60,947 nt of DNA, taken from assembly GCA_017962105.1 (NCBI GenBank), contig JAGCVY010000104.1, positions 1 to 60,947 on the forward strand. Direction: 5' to 3'. Both the position numbers and the translations under genes were made by a program. Below are positions 16,765-25,350 of this stretch, in pieces. This DNA is from Lachnospiraceae bacterium (GTDB lineage: Bacteria; Bacillota; Clostridia; Lachnospirales; Lachnospiraceae). The notes beneath the pieces are model-generated. The model was not told the DNA's origin. It was given only the letters and a program-made list of their open reading frames with translations, and ran no database searches. How positions within the stretch are numbered: the stretch's first letter is position 1; every line of letters begins with the position of its first letter.

Positions 16765-17364
16765 ATGGAAAGAAACGAGAAAATTCAGAAGCTTTGCCTG
16801 AAAATGAATGTGACGGAGCAGGAAGCGGATGCGGCTCTCCGCGCCTGCGGTGAGGATATCCTCGATGCGGCGCTGTACCTTGAGGCGCTCGGAAAGGTGA
16901 GAATGCCCAGCGGCGGTTACTACTCCGAGACCCCGAGCATGGAGAGAGGCCCGCAGCAGCAGACCCAGAGACATGCGAGTGAATCCTTCGGAGAGGCGAT
17001 TCGCCGGTTCGGACGCTGGTTCGTAAACGTTGTAAAAAAGGGTATGGACAATTATTTCGAGGTCAGCAAGAACGGTGAGACCAGTTTCCGGGTTCCGTTG
17101 ACGATCTTCGTCATCGCCCTGTTCACCCCGCTGCTTCCGTTCATCATCGCACTGCTTGTGGTCGGACTTTTCTTCGATTACGGATACCATTTTACGGGTC
17201 CGGACCTGAAGGCTGACAACCTCGGCAACGCGGCGGCACAGGGTTGTGCCAACGTAGCGCAGGACATCAAGAAGAGCTTCTCCGGTGCGAACGGTCAGAA
17301 CGGCTGCGCAGGCGAGACCCCTGCTGCAGACAGCTTCGGCGAGGACGGCAAGGACGCGGAGTAA
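16765..17364 (+). CDS. UBA-like / DUF4342-like membrane protein
   Basis: The 199-residue product starts with a UBA-like three-helix region (KIQKLCLKMNVTEQEADAALRACGEDILDAALYLE), like the N-terminus of DUF4342 proteins and elongation factor Ts. A linker leads to a short strand region (NGETSFRVPLTIFVIALF), then one hydrophobic segment (about residues 112-140) as in DUF4342, and a soluble tail rich in Ala, Asn and Gly. DUF4342 has no assigned function. The gene is followed directly by the hairpin pair and a response regulator/histidine kinase on the same strand, so it may be a membrane component of that signalling system. The start follows AAAGGTG. Confidence 0.8.
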   Translation: MERNEKIQKLCLKMNVTEQEADAALRACGEDILDAALYLEALGKVRMPSGGYYSETPSMERGPQQQTQRHASESFGEAIRRFGRWFVNVVKKGMDNYFEVSKNGETSFRVPLTIFVIALFTPLLPFIIALLVVGLFFDYGYHFTGPDLKADNLGNAAAQGCANVAQDIKKSFSGANGQNGCAGETPAADSFGEDGKDAE

Positions 17365-17403
17365 GAGATACGGGAATCCCCTGTGTCTTTCATAAAGAGG
17401 AAA

Positions 17404-17499
17404 ATGAGGCGCTCCACGGTGGTGAGCACAGAGCGCCGGAATGAAGGAAAACAACGGGCGTCCCACGGTGGTGAGCACAGGACGCCCGAAATGTGTTGA
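17404..17499 (+). other. Possible upstream ORF (31 codons) through the hairpin pair
   Basis: An ATG after AGAGGAAA opens a short frame that runs through both hairpins and ends at TGA 17497-17499, on top of the response-regulator ribosome binding site. In two different frames the identical hairpin loop reads as TVVST flanked by Arg, so a peptide-coding reading cannot be excluded, but the covarying stems favour RNA structure. Confidence 0.25.
17408..17487 (+). promoter_or_regulatory. Tandem RNA hairpins with identical 16-base loops
   Basis: Hairpin 1 has stem GGCGCTC (17408-17414)/GAGCGCC (17431-17437); hairpin 2 has stem GGGCGTCC (17456-17463)/GGACGCCC (17480-17487). Both enclose the same loop, CACGGTGGTGAGCACA. 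The stems differ by compensating changes on both sides, which points to a conserved structure displaying a conserved loop sequence. They end 22 bases before the response-regulator start. No terminator-like U-tract follows. Confidence 0.8.
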
Positions 17500-17509
17500 A
17501 GGAGGCAGT

Positions 17510-18193
17510 ATGGCGACGAGAGTACTGATTGTTGAGGATGAGGAGCAGATCGCGAGATTTGTCGAGCTGGAGCTCCGCCATGAGGGGTATGAGACGGACA
17601 AGGCCGTGGACGGCCGGAACGGCCTGACCAAAGCGGAGAGTGGGGAGTACGACATCGTGCTTCTCGATATCATGCTTCCGGAGCTGAACGGACTCGAGGT
17701 GCTTCGGCGTCTGCGCAAGACCTCCGAGGTGCCGGTGATCCTGCTGACGGCCCGGGATTCCGTGATGGACAAGGTGTCCGGACTGGATCTCGGCGCGGAC
17801 GACTATGTGACGAAGCCCTTTGCCATCGAGGAACTGCTGGCGCGCATCCGGGTAGCCCTCAAGAAGAAGGGACCCGCGGTGAAGGACGACGGCGGCAAGC
17901 TGGTGTGGCACGACCTCACGGTTGACCCTGCCGCGTACTCCGCGACCTACGACGGGATTGCCATCGAGCTCTCCAAGAGGGAGTTCGACCTCCTTGCACT
18001 GCTGCTTACCAACCGCAACATAGTTCTGGGGCGGGATACGCTCCTTCAGAAGGTGTGCGGGTACGATTATGTCGGCGAGACCAACGTGATCGACGTGTAC
18101 ATCCGCTATCTGAGGGCAAAGATCGACGAGCGCTTCGGGATCCACATGATCCAGACAGTGCGCGGCGTCGGATATGTGATCAAAGACGAGTGA
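17510..18193 (+). CDS. OmpR/PhoB-type response regulator
   Basis: The 227-residue protein has a receiver domain (IVEDEEQIARFVE with the acidic pair, phosphorylation Asp in IVLLDIMLPELNG, the Thr of LLTARD and the Lys of DYVTKPF) and a winged-helix output domain (ELSKREFDLLALLL, then TVRGVGYVIKDE). The start at 17510 has AAGGAGG four bases upstream; the longer frame would read through the hairpins. The kinase gene follows after 86 bases. The shared transcript is preceded by the two-hairpin leader, a likely point of post-transcriptional control. Confidence 0.95.
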   Translation: MATRVLIVEDEEQIARFVELELRHEGYETDKAVDGRNGLTKAESGEYDIVLLDIMLPELNGLEVLRRLRKTSEVPVILLTARDSVMDKVSGLDLGADDYVTKPFAIEELLARIRVALKKKGPAVKDDGGKLVWHDLTVDPAAYSATYDGIAIELSKREFDLLALLLTNRNIVLGRDTLLQKVCGYDYVGETNVIDVYIRYLRAKIDERFGIHMIQTVRGVGYVIKDE

Positions 18194-18279
18194 CCGGAAC
18201 CCGCCGGAGGCGGGGAGTACGGAATTGTCATAAGAGAAGTTGAGCCGGCTGTTTTGCGACGCCGGCGAGAGGAAAGAGT

Positions 18280-19725
18280 ATGGGAAAGAAGAACAAAGCG
18301 GTCTCTCCCGCGCCCGCGGTATGGCAGGGGGAGGTGCCGATGAACACCGTCCCCGGCTGGGGCGGAATGCCTGCGAACATGCCGCCCGCGGAATGGAACG
18401 GCGGAAATCCCGCGCCGGTGACGCCGGCCGCAACGAGCAAGGCCGCCAAGGAGCCGAAGAAGAGAGAGGGATCCATCGCCGGAAAACTGCACCGGATGGT
18501 GATCTGCCGGATGTTTTTCGGATACTTCTGGCTGAACCTGATCCTGGTGCTGTCCATCTGCTTCGGATACGTCTACTGCGAGATGAAGAATGCGGATGTC
18601 ACGTTAAACCGCGTTAAGGACATCACCTTTAACGGAACCTTTGAAAATCTGATCATCACCGTCCGGGGAAGCGGCGGGACCCTGCGGATGACCCCGGGGA
18701 TCGGATTCCCTGTCACGGTCCAGATTCTGTGCGTTCTGGCCGGATTTGAGCTTTTATCCCTTCTTCGGGTGATCTGCTTTGACCGGTTCCCGATCCGCCG
18801 TCGTCTGAAGCCTCTTCGGCAAATGGCGGAGACCGCCCAGTACATTACCGACACACAGTGGAATGAGGAGAAGCTGCAGAACCTGACCTACGCCATCAGT
18901 CATGTCGACGCGGAGTCGGCGACGGACCATGTCCGCACCAACGACCGCGAGCTGACCGGCATTGAACGTGCCCTCAACGACCTGATCGACCGCATGCGCG
19001 ACGCGGCGAGACAGCAGACCCGCTTCGTGAGCGATGCGTCCCATGAGCTTCGGACCCCGATCGCGGTGATCAAGGGCTACGCGGACATGCTGGACCGCTG
19101 GGGCAAGGAGGACAAGAGCATCCTCGAGGAGGCCATCACCGCCATCCGCAGCGAGTCCGACCATATGAATACCCTTGTGGAACAGCTTTTGTTCCTCGCC
19201 CGCGGCGACGCCGGAAGACAGCAGCTGACGCTGCAGCAGACGTCCCTCACGGCCATCATGAAGGAGGTTTACGAGGAGTCCGTGATGATCGACAAGAATC
19301 ACACCTACGAATTCCTTCAGGATACCGGTGGGGAGGTGATGTGCTACGGCGATGCGGCGATGCTCAAGCAGTCCATCCGTATTCTGGTAGACAACGCCGC
19401 CAAATACACCACCGTGGGCGACACCATCACGCTCCGCGTGGGGTTGAACCCGGAATTCCGGCCGTTCTACTCGGTCCAGGACAACGGCGTCGGCATGAGC
19501 TCCCACGATGTGGAGCATATTTTCGAGCGCTTCTACCGCTCGGACACCGCCCGCAACAGCAAGACCGGCGGAACCGGCCTCGGCCTGGCCATCGCAAAAT
19601 GGATTATCAACCGCCATCACGGCACCATCATGGTGCAGAGCCGGCCGGAGATCGGAACGAGGTTTACGATCTTCCTGCATACGCAGGAACAGAGCTACAA
19701 CGATGCGGTTGTCATCGGGGCCTGA
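18280..19725 (+). CDS. Sensor histidine kinase
   Basis: The 481-residue kinase has an unusual Pro- and Ala-rich cytoplasmic N-terminal tail of about 60 residues, a first membrane segment near residues 75-95, a short extracellular loop, a second segment near 148-168, a HAMP-like linker and HisKA domain with FVSDASHELRTPIAVIKGY (His at residue 255), and an HATPase domain with the N-box LVDNAAKYT, GVGMSSHDVEHIFERFYR and GTGLGLAIAKWI. The short loop suggests membrane or intramembrane sensing. It forms a pair with the response regulator upstream. A strong terminator follows. Confidence 0.94.
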   Translation: MGKKNKAVSPAPAVWQGEVPMNTVPGWGGMPANMPPAEWNGGNPAPVTPAATSKAAKEPKKREGSIAGKLHRMVICRMFFGYFWLNLILVLSICFGYVYCEMKNADVTLNRVKDITFNGTFENLIITVRGSGGTLRMTPGIGFPVTVQILCVLAGFELLSLLRVICFDRFPIRRRLKPLRQMAETAQYITDTQWNEEKLQNLTYAISHVDAESATDHVRTNDRELTGIERALNDLIDRMRDAARQQTRFVSDASHELRTPIAVIKGYADMLDRWGKEDKSILEEAITAIRSESDHMNTLVEQLLFLARGDAGRQQLTLQQTSLTAIMKEVYEESVMIDKNHTYEFLQDTGGEVMCYGDAAMLKQSIRILVDNAAKYTTVGDTITLRVGLNPEFRPFYSVQDNGVGMSSHDVEHIFERFYRSDTARNSKTGGTGLGLAIAKWIINRHHGTIMVQSRPEIGTRFTIFLHTQEQSYNDAVVIGA

Positions 19726-19746
19726 CACAGTTGGATAATGCGTTTG

Positions 19747-19786
19747 GAAAGCGACAGATCGGTGATGAGATTTGTCGCTTTCTTTT
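19747..19786 (+). terminator. Intrinsic terminator of the two-component operon
   Basis: A perfect 10-bp stem, GAAAGCGACA (19747-19756) with TGTCGCTTTC (19773-19782), is followed by TTTT. Confidence 0.85.
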
Positions 19787-19875
19787 ACATTTTCCGTTGA
19801 AAGAACGGAAAATATAATTTCATTTGACAAAATAAACGTCATATTGCGTCAAAGGCGTTTACGCGCCTTAATTTC

Positions 19876-19904
19876 TTTACAAAGATTCCCGTCAGCGGTA
19901 TAAT
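19876..19904 (+). promoter_or_regulatory. Promoter of the opp operon
   Basis: TTTACA (19876-19881) and a perfect TATAAT (19899-19904) with a 17-base spacer, about 84 bases before the start of the binding-protein gene. A short inverted repeat AAGGCG/CGCCTT lies just upstream near 19852-19870. Confidence 0.8.
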
Positions 19905-19987
19905 TAGCGTGTTAGTTTCGTGTATCGTAGCGGGGATGGCGCGTCTTCGCGGCGGTACCCATAGTGGCTAAAGAAAGGAAAACGATT

Positions 19988-22534
19988 ATGAAGTACGCAA
20001 AGAAGATTCTGTCTCTGTTGCTCGTTCTTACCATGGTTCTCTCCATGGCTGCGTGCGGCAAGAACAACACAACTCCGTCTTCGACTCCCACCCCGGGCGG
20101 TGACAGCAACGTCACTCCGGAGCCGGCAGCACCGAAGACCTATACTTACAAAGGATACGCTCAGTCGCTCGGTTCCACCTGGAACCCCCACACCTGGGAG
20201 AACAGCGGTGACAGCGCTATCATGGGATATTTGGAGACTCCTCTCGTAAACCTTACGATCAAGGATTCGGAGAACGCTCAGTATCAGTGGATTTATGAGA
20301 TGGCAACATCCGTTACCGATACCACCAAGGATCATCGCGATGATCTGAAGAAATACGGCTGCGAGATCGTGGAGGGTAAGACAGTTGACACGGTTGAGGA
20401 AGGCTACGTATATGATATCGCGCTTCGCAAGAATGCGAAGTGGGAGGATGGAACTCCGATCAATGCGGATACCTACATCTACTCCATGCAGCAGCTTTTG
20501 AATCCGGATATGAAGAACTACCGCGCCAACACCTACTGGTCCGGTGACTCTGCAATTGCCGGTGCGAAATTGTATTACTACGGCGGTTCGACCTCGGCCC
20601 TTGAAAACCTGCTGGATCCCGATACCGGAGCCTGCGTGTTCGACGGTCTGGATAAGCTTACGAAGGGCACGGACGGCGTTTACACCAATCCCGCGGACGG
20701 CAACAAGGTGTACATTGCCCTTGATCAGCCTCTGACCTGGCTTCAGGATGCTACTCTTAAGGAGATCATGGAGACTCCGGCTTACGATGAGTATCTCGGA
20801 CATGACACCTGGGCTCAGCTCCTTGCGATGATGGATGAGGAAACCGGTCTTGTTCCGCTTACCGATGAGGCTTATCAGCTGTTTGTTCCGATCATCACCT
20901 TCAACCCTCTTTGGGGTGAGACCGAGGCTGATGCTCCGGTATACTGGATGTATGACAAGACCTTCGAGAAGCTTGACTTCTCCGCTGTAGGTCTTTACAA
21001 GGTTGATGACTATACGATCCGTTACGTCAACGAGAAGTTCATCGAGCGCAATTACTTCCTGACTTCCCTTACCAGCAACTGGATCGTCAACGAGAAGCTT
21101 TACGAGGCCAACAAGGAGACCAAGGACGGCCTCGTTACGACGAAGTACGCTACCTCGAAAGAGACCACCTGCTCCTACGGTCCTTACAAGATCGCGTCCC
21201 TTCAGAATGGCAAGCAGATCGTGTTCGTTCAGAATGAGAACTGGTTCGGTTACACCAAGAATGCTGACGGCAGCCTTACCTCTATGACCTCTGCAGAGGA
21301 CTTCCAGGTTGACGGCAAGGATGTACAGCAGTATAAGGCAACCTCCGTTGTCATCGACGTTATGGATGACAGCACGGCGAAGCAGGCGTTCCTCAAGGGT
21401 GACCTCAGCGATTGGCAGCCCACCGCAGAGGAGCTTGTAAACTACTCCACTTCGGATCAGCTTTACAAGATGGATGAGACCTACACCATGAGTTTCTTCT
21501 TCAACACCGACCTCGAGTCGCTGAAGCAGATGGATACCTCCAAGGGTAACCAGAACTCCGTGGTTATGTCCAATATCAAATTCCGTAAGGCTATGTCTTA
21601 CGCGATCAACCGTCAGGAGTTCGTTACCGCAACGGCAGGTTACAAGCCCGCTTACTACATCCTGAACGGTCTGTACTACTACGACGTATACAACAATCCG
21701 GATTCGATCTACCGTGACACCGACGAGGCTATGCAGGCTATCTGCAACCTTTACGGCGTTGAGTACGGCGAGGGCAAAGCATACGCTACCCTGAAGGACG
21801 CTTACAAGTCCATCAATGGTTACAACCTTACCCTTGCAAAGCAGATCTTCACGGAAGCCTGCGACGAGCTCGTTGCAGCCGGCCTTTACAATAAGGGCGA
21901 TGAGATCAAGATCCGTATCGGCTGGGCCAAGGGTGCTCTTCAGACTTCCGATACCGCTCAGGTTAACCTGATCACCAAGGAAGTGAACGCAGCCCTTGAG
22001 GGAACCGGCTTCGGCAAGATCACCTTCGAGGCAGTCGGCAACCTTGCAGATCGTTACAAGAGCGTTACCAACGGTGAGTTCGCGATCGGCTACGGCGCAT
22101 GGGGCGGTGCAGCGTTCTATCCGTTCACCAACTTCCGCGTATACTGCGATCCGGCCTACGTTTCGATTCATGAGGCAGCTTGCTGGGATCCTACGACGGA
22201 GACTCTGACCATCAACGTCAACGGCGTAGACGATACCATGACATGGCAGAAGTGGTCCAACTCGATGGAGAGCGGTAAGTATGCGTCGGCTGATTTCAAG
22301 ACGAAGCTTACGATCCTTGCGGCGATGGAGGAAAACTACCTCGCTAAATACTATCGTATTCCGCTTGCGGTTTCCACCATCTGCGAGATGCTTTCCTTCC
22401 AGGTGAAGTACTATACGGATGAGTACAACATCATGTACGATTTCGGCGGTCTTCGTCTCATGGAGTTCAACTACGATGATGAAGCGTGGAAGAAGGCTGT
22501 AGCAGATCAGGGCGGCGTTCTCAAGTACGAGTAA
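19988..22534 (+). CDS. Oligopeptide ABC transporter substrate-binding lipoprotein (OppA-like), enlarged
   Basis: The 848-residue protein has a signal peptide with lipobox (MVLSMAACGKN), a short Thr/Pro linker and the SBP_bac_5 fold: ALRKNAKWEDGTPINADTYIYSMQQLLNP near the start, KFRKAMSYAINRQEF in the second lobe and a further lobe with INGYNLTLAKQIF. It is about 300 residues longer than classic OppA, like its paralogue at 10786. The start at 19988 is preferred because the frame upstream lacks a signal peptide and AAAGGA precedes this ATG. It is first in the order binding protein-B-C-D-F and is separated from oppB by a strong hairpin, the usual way of making more binding protein than permease. 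Confidence 0.93.
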   Translation: MKYAKKILSLLLVLTMVLSMAACGKNNTTPSSTPTPGGDSNVTPEPAAPKTYTYKGYAQSLGSTWNPHTWENSGDSAIMGYLETPLVNLTIKDSENAQYQWIYEMATSVTDTTKDHRDDLKKYGCEIVEGKTVDTVEEGYVYDIALRKNAKWEDGTPINADTYIYSMQQLLNPDMKNYRANTYWSGDSAIAGAKLYYYGGSTSALENLLDPDTGACVFDGLDKLTKGTDGVYTNPADGNKVYIALDQPLTWLQDATLKEIMETPAYDEYLGHDTWAQLLAMMDEETGLVPLTDEAYQLFVPIITFNPLWGETEADAPVYWMYDKTFEKLDFSAVGLYKVDDYTIRYVNEKFIERNYFLTSLTSNWIVNEKLYEANKETKDGLVTTKYATSKETTCSYGPYKIASLQNGKQIVFVQNENWFGYTKNADGSLTSMTSAEDFQVDGKDVQQYKATSVVIDVMDDSTAKQAFLKGDLSDWQPTAEELVNYSTSDQLYKMDETYTMSFFFNTDLESLKQMDTSKGNQNSVVMSNIKFRKAMSYAINRQEFVTATAGYKPAYYILNGLYYYDVYNNPDSIYRDTDEAMQAICNLYGVEYGEGKAYATLKDAYKSINGYNLTLAKQIFTEACDELVAAGLYNKGDEIKIRIGWAKGALQTSDTAQVNLITKEVNAALEGTGFGKITFEAVGNLADRYKSVTNGEFAIGYGAWGGAAFYPFTNFRVYCDPAYVSIHEAACWDPTTETLTINVNGVDDTMTWQKWSNSMESGKYASADFKTKLTILAAMEENYLAKYYRIPLAVSTICEMLSFQVKYYTDEYNIMYDFGGLRLMEFNYDDEAWKKAVADQGGVLKYE

Positions 22535-22583
22535 TCCGCACCGAAAGCCCGGGATTCGGGCAGCTATAATGCGATGACAGCTG

Positions 22584-22614
22584 CAGGGCGGGAGTGAGTT
22601 CCACTCCCGCCCTG
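22584..22614 (+). terminator. Strong hairpin between the binding-protein gene and oppB
   Basis: A perfect 13-bp stem, CAGGGCGGGAGTG (22584-22596) with CACTCCCGCCCTG (22602-22614), and an AGTTC loop. The following T-run is weak, so it may be a partial terminator or a 3'-end stabiliser. Confidence 0.75.
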
Positions 22615-22620
22615 TTGTGC

Positions 22621-22760
22621 GGTTATTTTTCGCGGGGACATCGCTTATTTTTCGGCGTTTCCTCGAAAAATAACTGCATCTCAGCACTTTTTGCAAAGCA
22701 GGCGTACATTTGCGCTTTTTTGCAAAACATAATGCATTTGCATGTTTTTTATGATATACT
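22621..22760 (+). promoter_or_regulatory. Repeat-rich leader and possible promoter of oppB
   Basis: TTATTTTTCG occurs at 22623-22632 and 22645-22654 and in inverted form at 22664-22673; the last two form a 10-bp stem. TTTGCAAA-type words recur near 22690 and 22719. A TATACT at 22755-22760 is a possible -10 with no good -35. These may be regulator sites for the permease genes. Confidence 0.45.
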
Positions 22761-22799
22761 GTTTTTGATTTCCGATTACAAGGCAAAGGAGTTGCCGGT

Positions 22800-23759
22800 A
22801 TGCTGAAATATGTTATCAAACGTGTTGTTTTGATGTTCGCCACGCTGTTTATTATCGTGACGATCTGTTTCTTTTTGATCAAACTTCTTCCGCAGGATAT
22901 CCCGCAGGAGGCCGCTCAGCAGGAAGCCATGATGGAGAGGTTGAAGGCGCAGGGGTACGACAAGCCGATATACGTTCAGTACTATCGATACCTCAGGAAT
23001 ATTTTCACGCATTGGGACTTCGGTACCTCGTGGAAAATCCAGAAGATGCAGCCTGTGACGGAACTGTTTATCGAGCGTCTGCCGCCGACGGTTCTGATCA
23101 ATCTCTATTCCCTGCTGGTATCGCTCCCGATCGGAATCCTTCTCGGTATCTATGCCGCTATTAAGAAGAACAAGTGGCAGGATCAGGTGATCAGTACTTC
23201 GGTCATGATCTTTGTGTCGGTACCGTCCTATGTGTACGCATTTCTTGTACAGTATTTTCTGTATTTCAAGTGGGGGCTTCTGCCGCCCACGGTATATTCG
23301 CTTGCCGACGCCGGAGGATCCTGGTTCACCTTCCAAATGTTTAAGAGTATGCTTCCGCCCGTGATTGCGCTTGCGTTCGGTTCGGTGGCATCCCTGTGCC
23401 GCTTCACCCGTGCGGAGCTCACGGAAACCCTGACGTCGGACTACATGCTTTTGGCAAGGACCAAAGGTCTGACCCGCGCGCAGGCGACTTCCCGCCACGC
23501 CATGAAGAACGCCATGGTGCCGATCCTTCCGATGATTCTCGGAGGGTTTATCGACATCCTTGCCGGTTCCTTCATCATCGAGCAGATCTTCTCGGTTCCC
23601 GGCGTAGGCCAGCTGTATCTGACATCCATCAATCAGCTGGATTACGATGTGTTCATGATGGATACCGTATTCTACACCTTCGTAGGTCTTCTGGCCGGAA
23701 TCGTGACCGACCTGAGTTACGGCTTCATCGATCCGAGAATTCGAATGGGGGAGAAATGA
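22800..23759 (+). CDS. oppB: Oligopeptide ABC transporter permease OppB
   Basis: The 319-residue inner-membrane protein starts with the OppB/DppB signature (LKYVIKRVVLMFATLFIIVTICFFLIKLLP) and has six predicted membrane segments. The cytoplasmic EAA loop, with DYMLLARTKGLTRAQATSRHAMKNAMVPI, is intact, and the terminal GLLAGIVTDLSYGFIDPRIRMG is typical. It forms the translocation channel with OppC. Length is normal. AAAGGAG (22786-22792) precedes the ATG, and oppC starts one base after the stop. Confidence 0.95.
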   Translation: MLKYVIKRVVLMFATLFIIVTICFFLIKLLPQDIPQEAAQQEAMMERLKAQGYDKPIYVQYYRYLRNIFTHWDFGTSWKIQKMQPVTELFIERLPPTVLINLYSLLVSLPIGILLGIYAAIKKNKWQDQVISTSVMIFVSVPSYVYAFLVQYFLYFKWGLLPPTVYSLADAGGSWFTFQMFKSMLPPVIALAFGSVASLCRFTRAELTETLTSDYMLLARTKGLTRAQATSRHAMKNAMVPILPMILGGFIDILAGSFIIEQIFSVPGVGQLYLTSINQLDYDVFMMDTVFYTFVGLLAGIVTDLSYGFIDPRIRMGEK

Positions 23760-23760
23760 T

Positions 23761-25347
23761 ATGAGTAAAACAGCTGTAAACATCAAATCCATCCCCGCAG
23801 AGAAGTTTGCATTCGTAAATCGCGGAGAGAAACTGACAGACACGAAATTTGTCGATAAGCCGGTGGGCTACCTGAAGGATGCGTGGATCCGTTTCTGCAA
23901 GAACAAGGGCTCCATCGTGGCTGCCGTGATCATTTTGATCATCCTGTTGTTTGCGTTCCTTACCCCGGCGTTCTTCACGAAGTATGACCAGACCTTTATG
24001 GATGTCTACTACGCAAAGAAGGCACCGCGTAACATCTGGCTCCGCGACCATCTCGGGATCTGCAGCGGAACCGTAACCCGCGACTTCAACGAGCGCGGTA
24101 TGCTTGTCCTCATCGGTATCGGGATCGGTGCCGAGGATACACAGGGCACCGGCAAGGTTACCCTTGAGGAGGGTATGGCGAGCTACTACCAGCCGATGAA
24201 AGAGATCGGTGATCCTCAGGAAATCACCGGAATGATCGGCTCCAAGGACAAGACGATCTACACCTGTGAACTGGACACGTATCTGGAGTACGGGTTCCAG
24301 TACCAGAGCATCGAACAGTCGGAATACAAGAAGATCAAGGAATGGGAAGCCCAGACCGGACTGCAGGTCCTGTATCCTCTCGTGGAGGAGAACGAGTGGA
24401 ACCTCGAGCCCACCAACGCGAACTATTGGTATAAGACCAAGAAGGGCACTCCCGTAACCGTAAATGCAAGAGGCAAGGCCAAGGAGATCGCCTACGAGCC
24501 GGGCATGGTCCTCGAGGACAATTACGTGCGCGACGCCGACGGCAACCCGGTGTATTACATGTTCACCGGCGGCGGTGATGTGGATACCGCCCAGTACAAG
24601 GTCCGTGTGCTGTATTACAACTACTACCGGTATGTGAACGGCTTTGAGCCGGAATATCTCTTCGGAACCGACAGCCAGGGCTATGACCTGATGCTTCGTC
24701 TGGCGTCCGGTATCAAGCTGAGTTTTCTTGTGGCTCTTGTTGTGTCGATCATCAACTTCACGATCGGTGCGATCTACGGCGCTATCGAGGGTTATTACGG
24801 CGGAACGACAGACCTTGTGATGGAGAGAATCTCGGATATCCTCGCCAACACGCCGTTCATCGTTGTTGCCACACTGTTCCAGCTGCACTACGCTTCGAAA
24901 CTGGGACCGATCCCCTGTCTTTTGTTCGCCTATGTGACCACCGGCTGGCTCGGTATGGCATACCGCGTGAGAACCCAGTTCTACCGCTTTAAGAACCAGG
25001 AGTACGTTATGGCTGCCAGAACCCTCGGCGCCAGCGACGCCCGCATCATTTGGAAGCACATTTTCCCGAACAGTCTCGGAACGATCATCACCAGCTGCGT
25101 GCTGGTTATCCCGGGCGTTATTTTCTCCGAGAGTATGTTGAGCTTCTTAGGTATCGTGAAACTCGGAACCGAAAAGACAACATCCCTTGGAACCCTCCTT
25201 GCCGATGCAAGCTCCATCTGGATGAATTATCCTCATCTGATGCTCTTCCCGGCACTTGTGATTTCCCTTTTGGAGATCTGCTTCAACCTGTTCGGCAACG
25301 GTCTCCGCGATGCATTCAATCCGTCCCTGAGAGGCGTGGAGGAATAA
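23761..25347 (+). CDS. oppC: Oligopeptide ABC transporter permease OppC with large loop insertion
   Basis: The core is OppC/DppC: an N-terminal tail, membrane segment 1 at about residues 55-75, then FGTDSQGYDLM (from residue 301) and five further segments with the EAA loop EYVMAARTLGASDARIIWKHIFPN and the end LFGNGLRDAFNPSLRG. The family is normally about 300 residues; this protein has 528 because some 180 extra residues lie between segment 1 and the FGTD motif, on the outside of the membrane. The insert is charged and Tyr-rich with no family I recognise. A position facing the binding protein suggests docking to the enlarged lipoproteins. The next gene starts four bases after the stop. Confidence 0.92.
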   Translation: MSKTAVNIKSIPAEKFAFVNRGEKLTDTKFVDKPVGYLKDAWIRFCKNKGSIVAAVIILIILLFAFLTPAFFTKYDQTFMDVYYAKKAPRNIWLRDHLGICSGTVTRDFNERGMLVLIGIGIGAEDTQGTGKVTLEEGMASYYQPMKEIGDPQEITGMIGSKDKTIYTCELDTYLEYGFQYQSIEQSEYKKIKEWEAQTGLQVLYPLVEENEWNLEPTNANYWYKTKKGTPVTVNARGKAKEIAYEPGMVLEDNYVRDADGNPVYYMFTGGGDVDTAQYKVRVLYYNYYRYVNGFEPEYLFGTDSQGYDLMLRLASGIKLSFLVALVVSIINFTIGAIYGAIEGYYGGTTDLVMERISDILANTPFIVVATLFQLHYASKLGPIPCLLFAYVTTGWLGMAYRVRTQFYRFKNQEYVMAARTLGASDARIIWKHIFPNSLGTIITSCVLVIPGVIFSESMLSFLGIVKLGTEKTTSLGTLLADASSIWMNYPHLMLFPALVISLLEICFNLFGNGLRDAFNPSLRGVEE

Positions 25348-25350
25348 TTC

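Noticed and set aside
19904-22882. A 992-codon minus-strand open frame opposite the OppA-like gene
   Set aside because: It mirrors the plus-strand lipoprotein gene, has no recognisable domain and arises from codon bias of the real gene.
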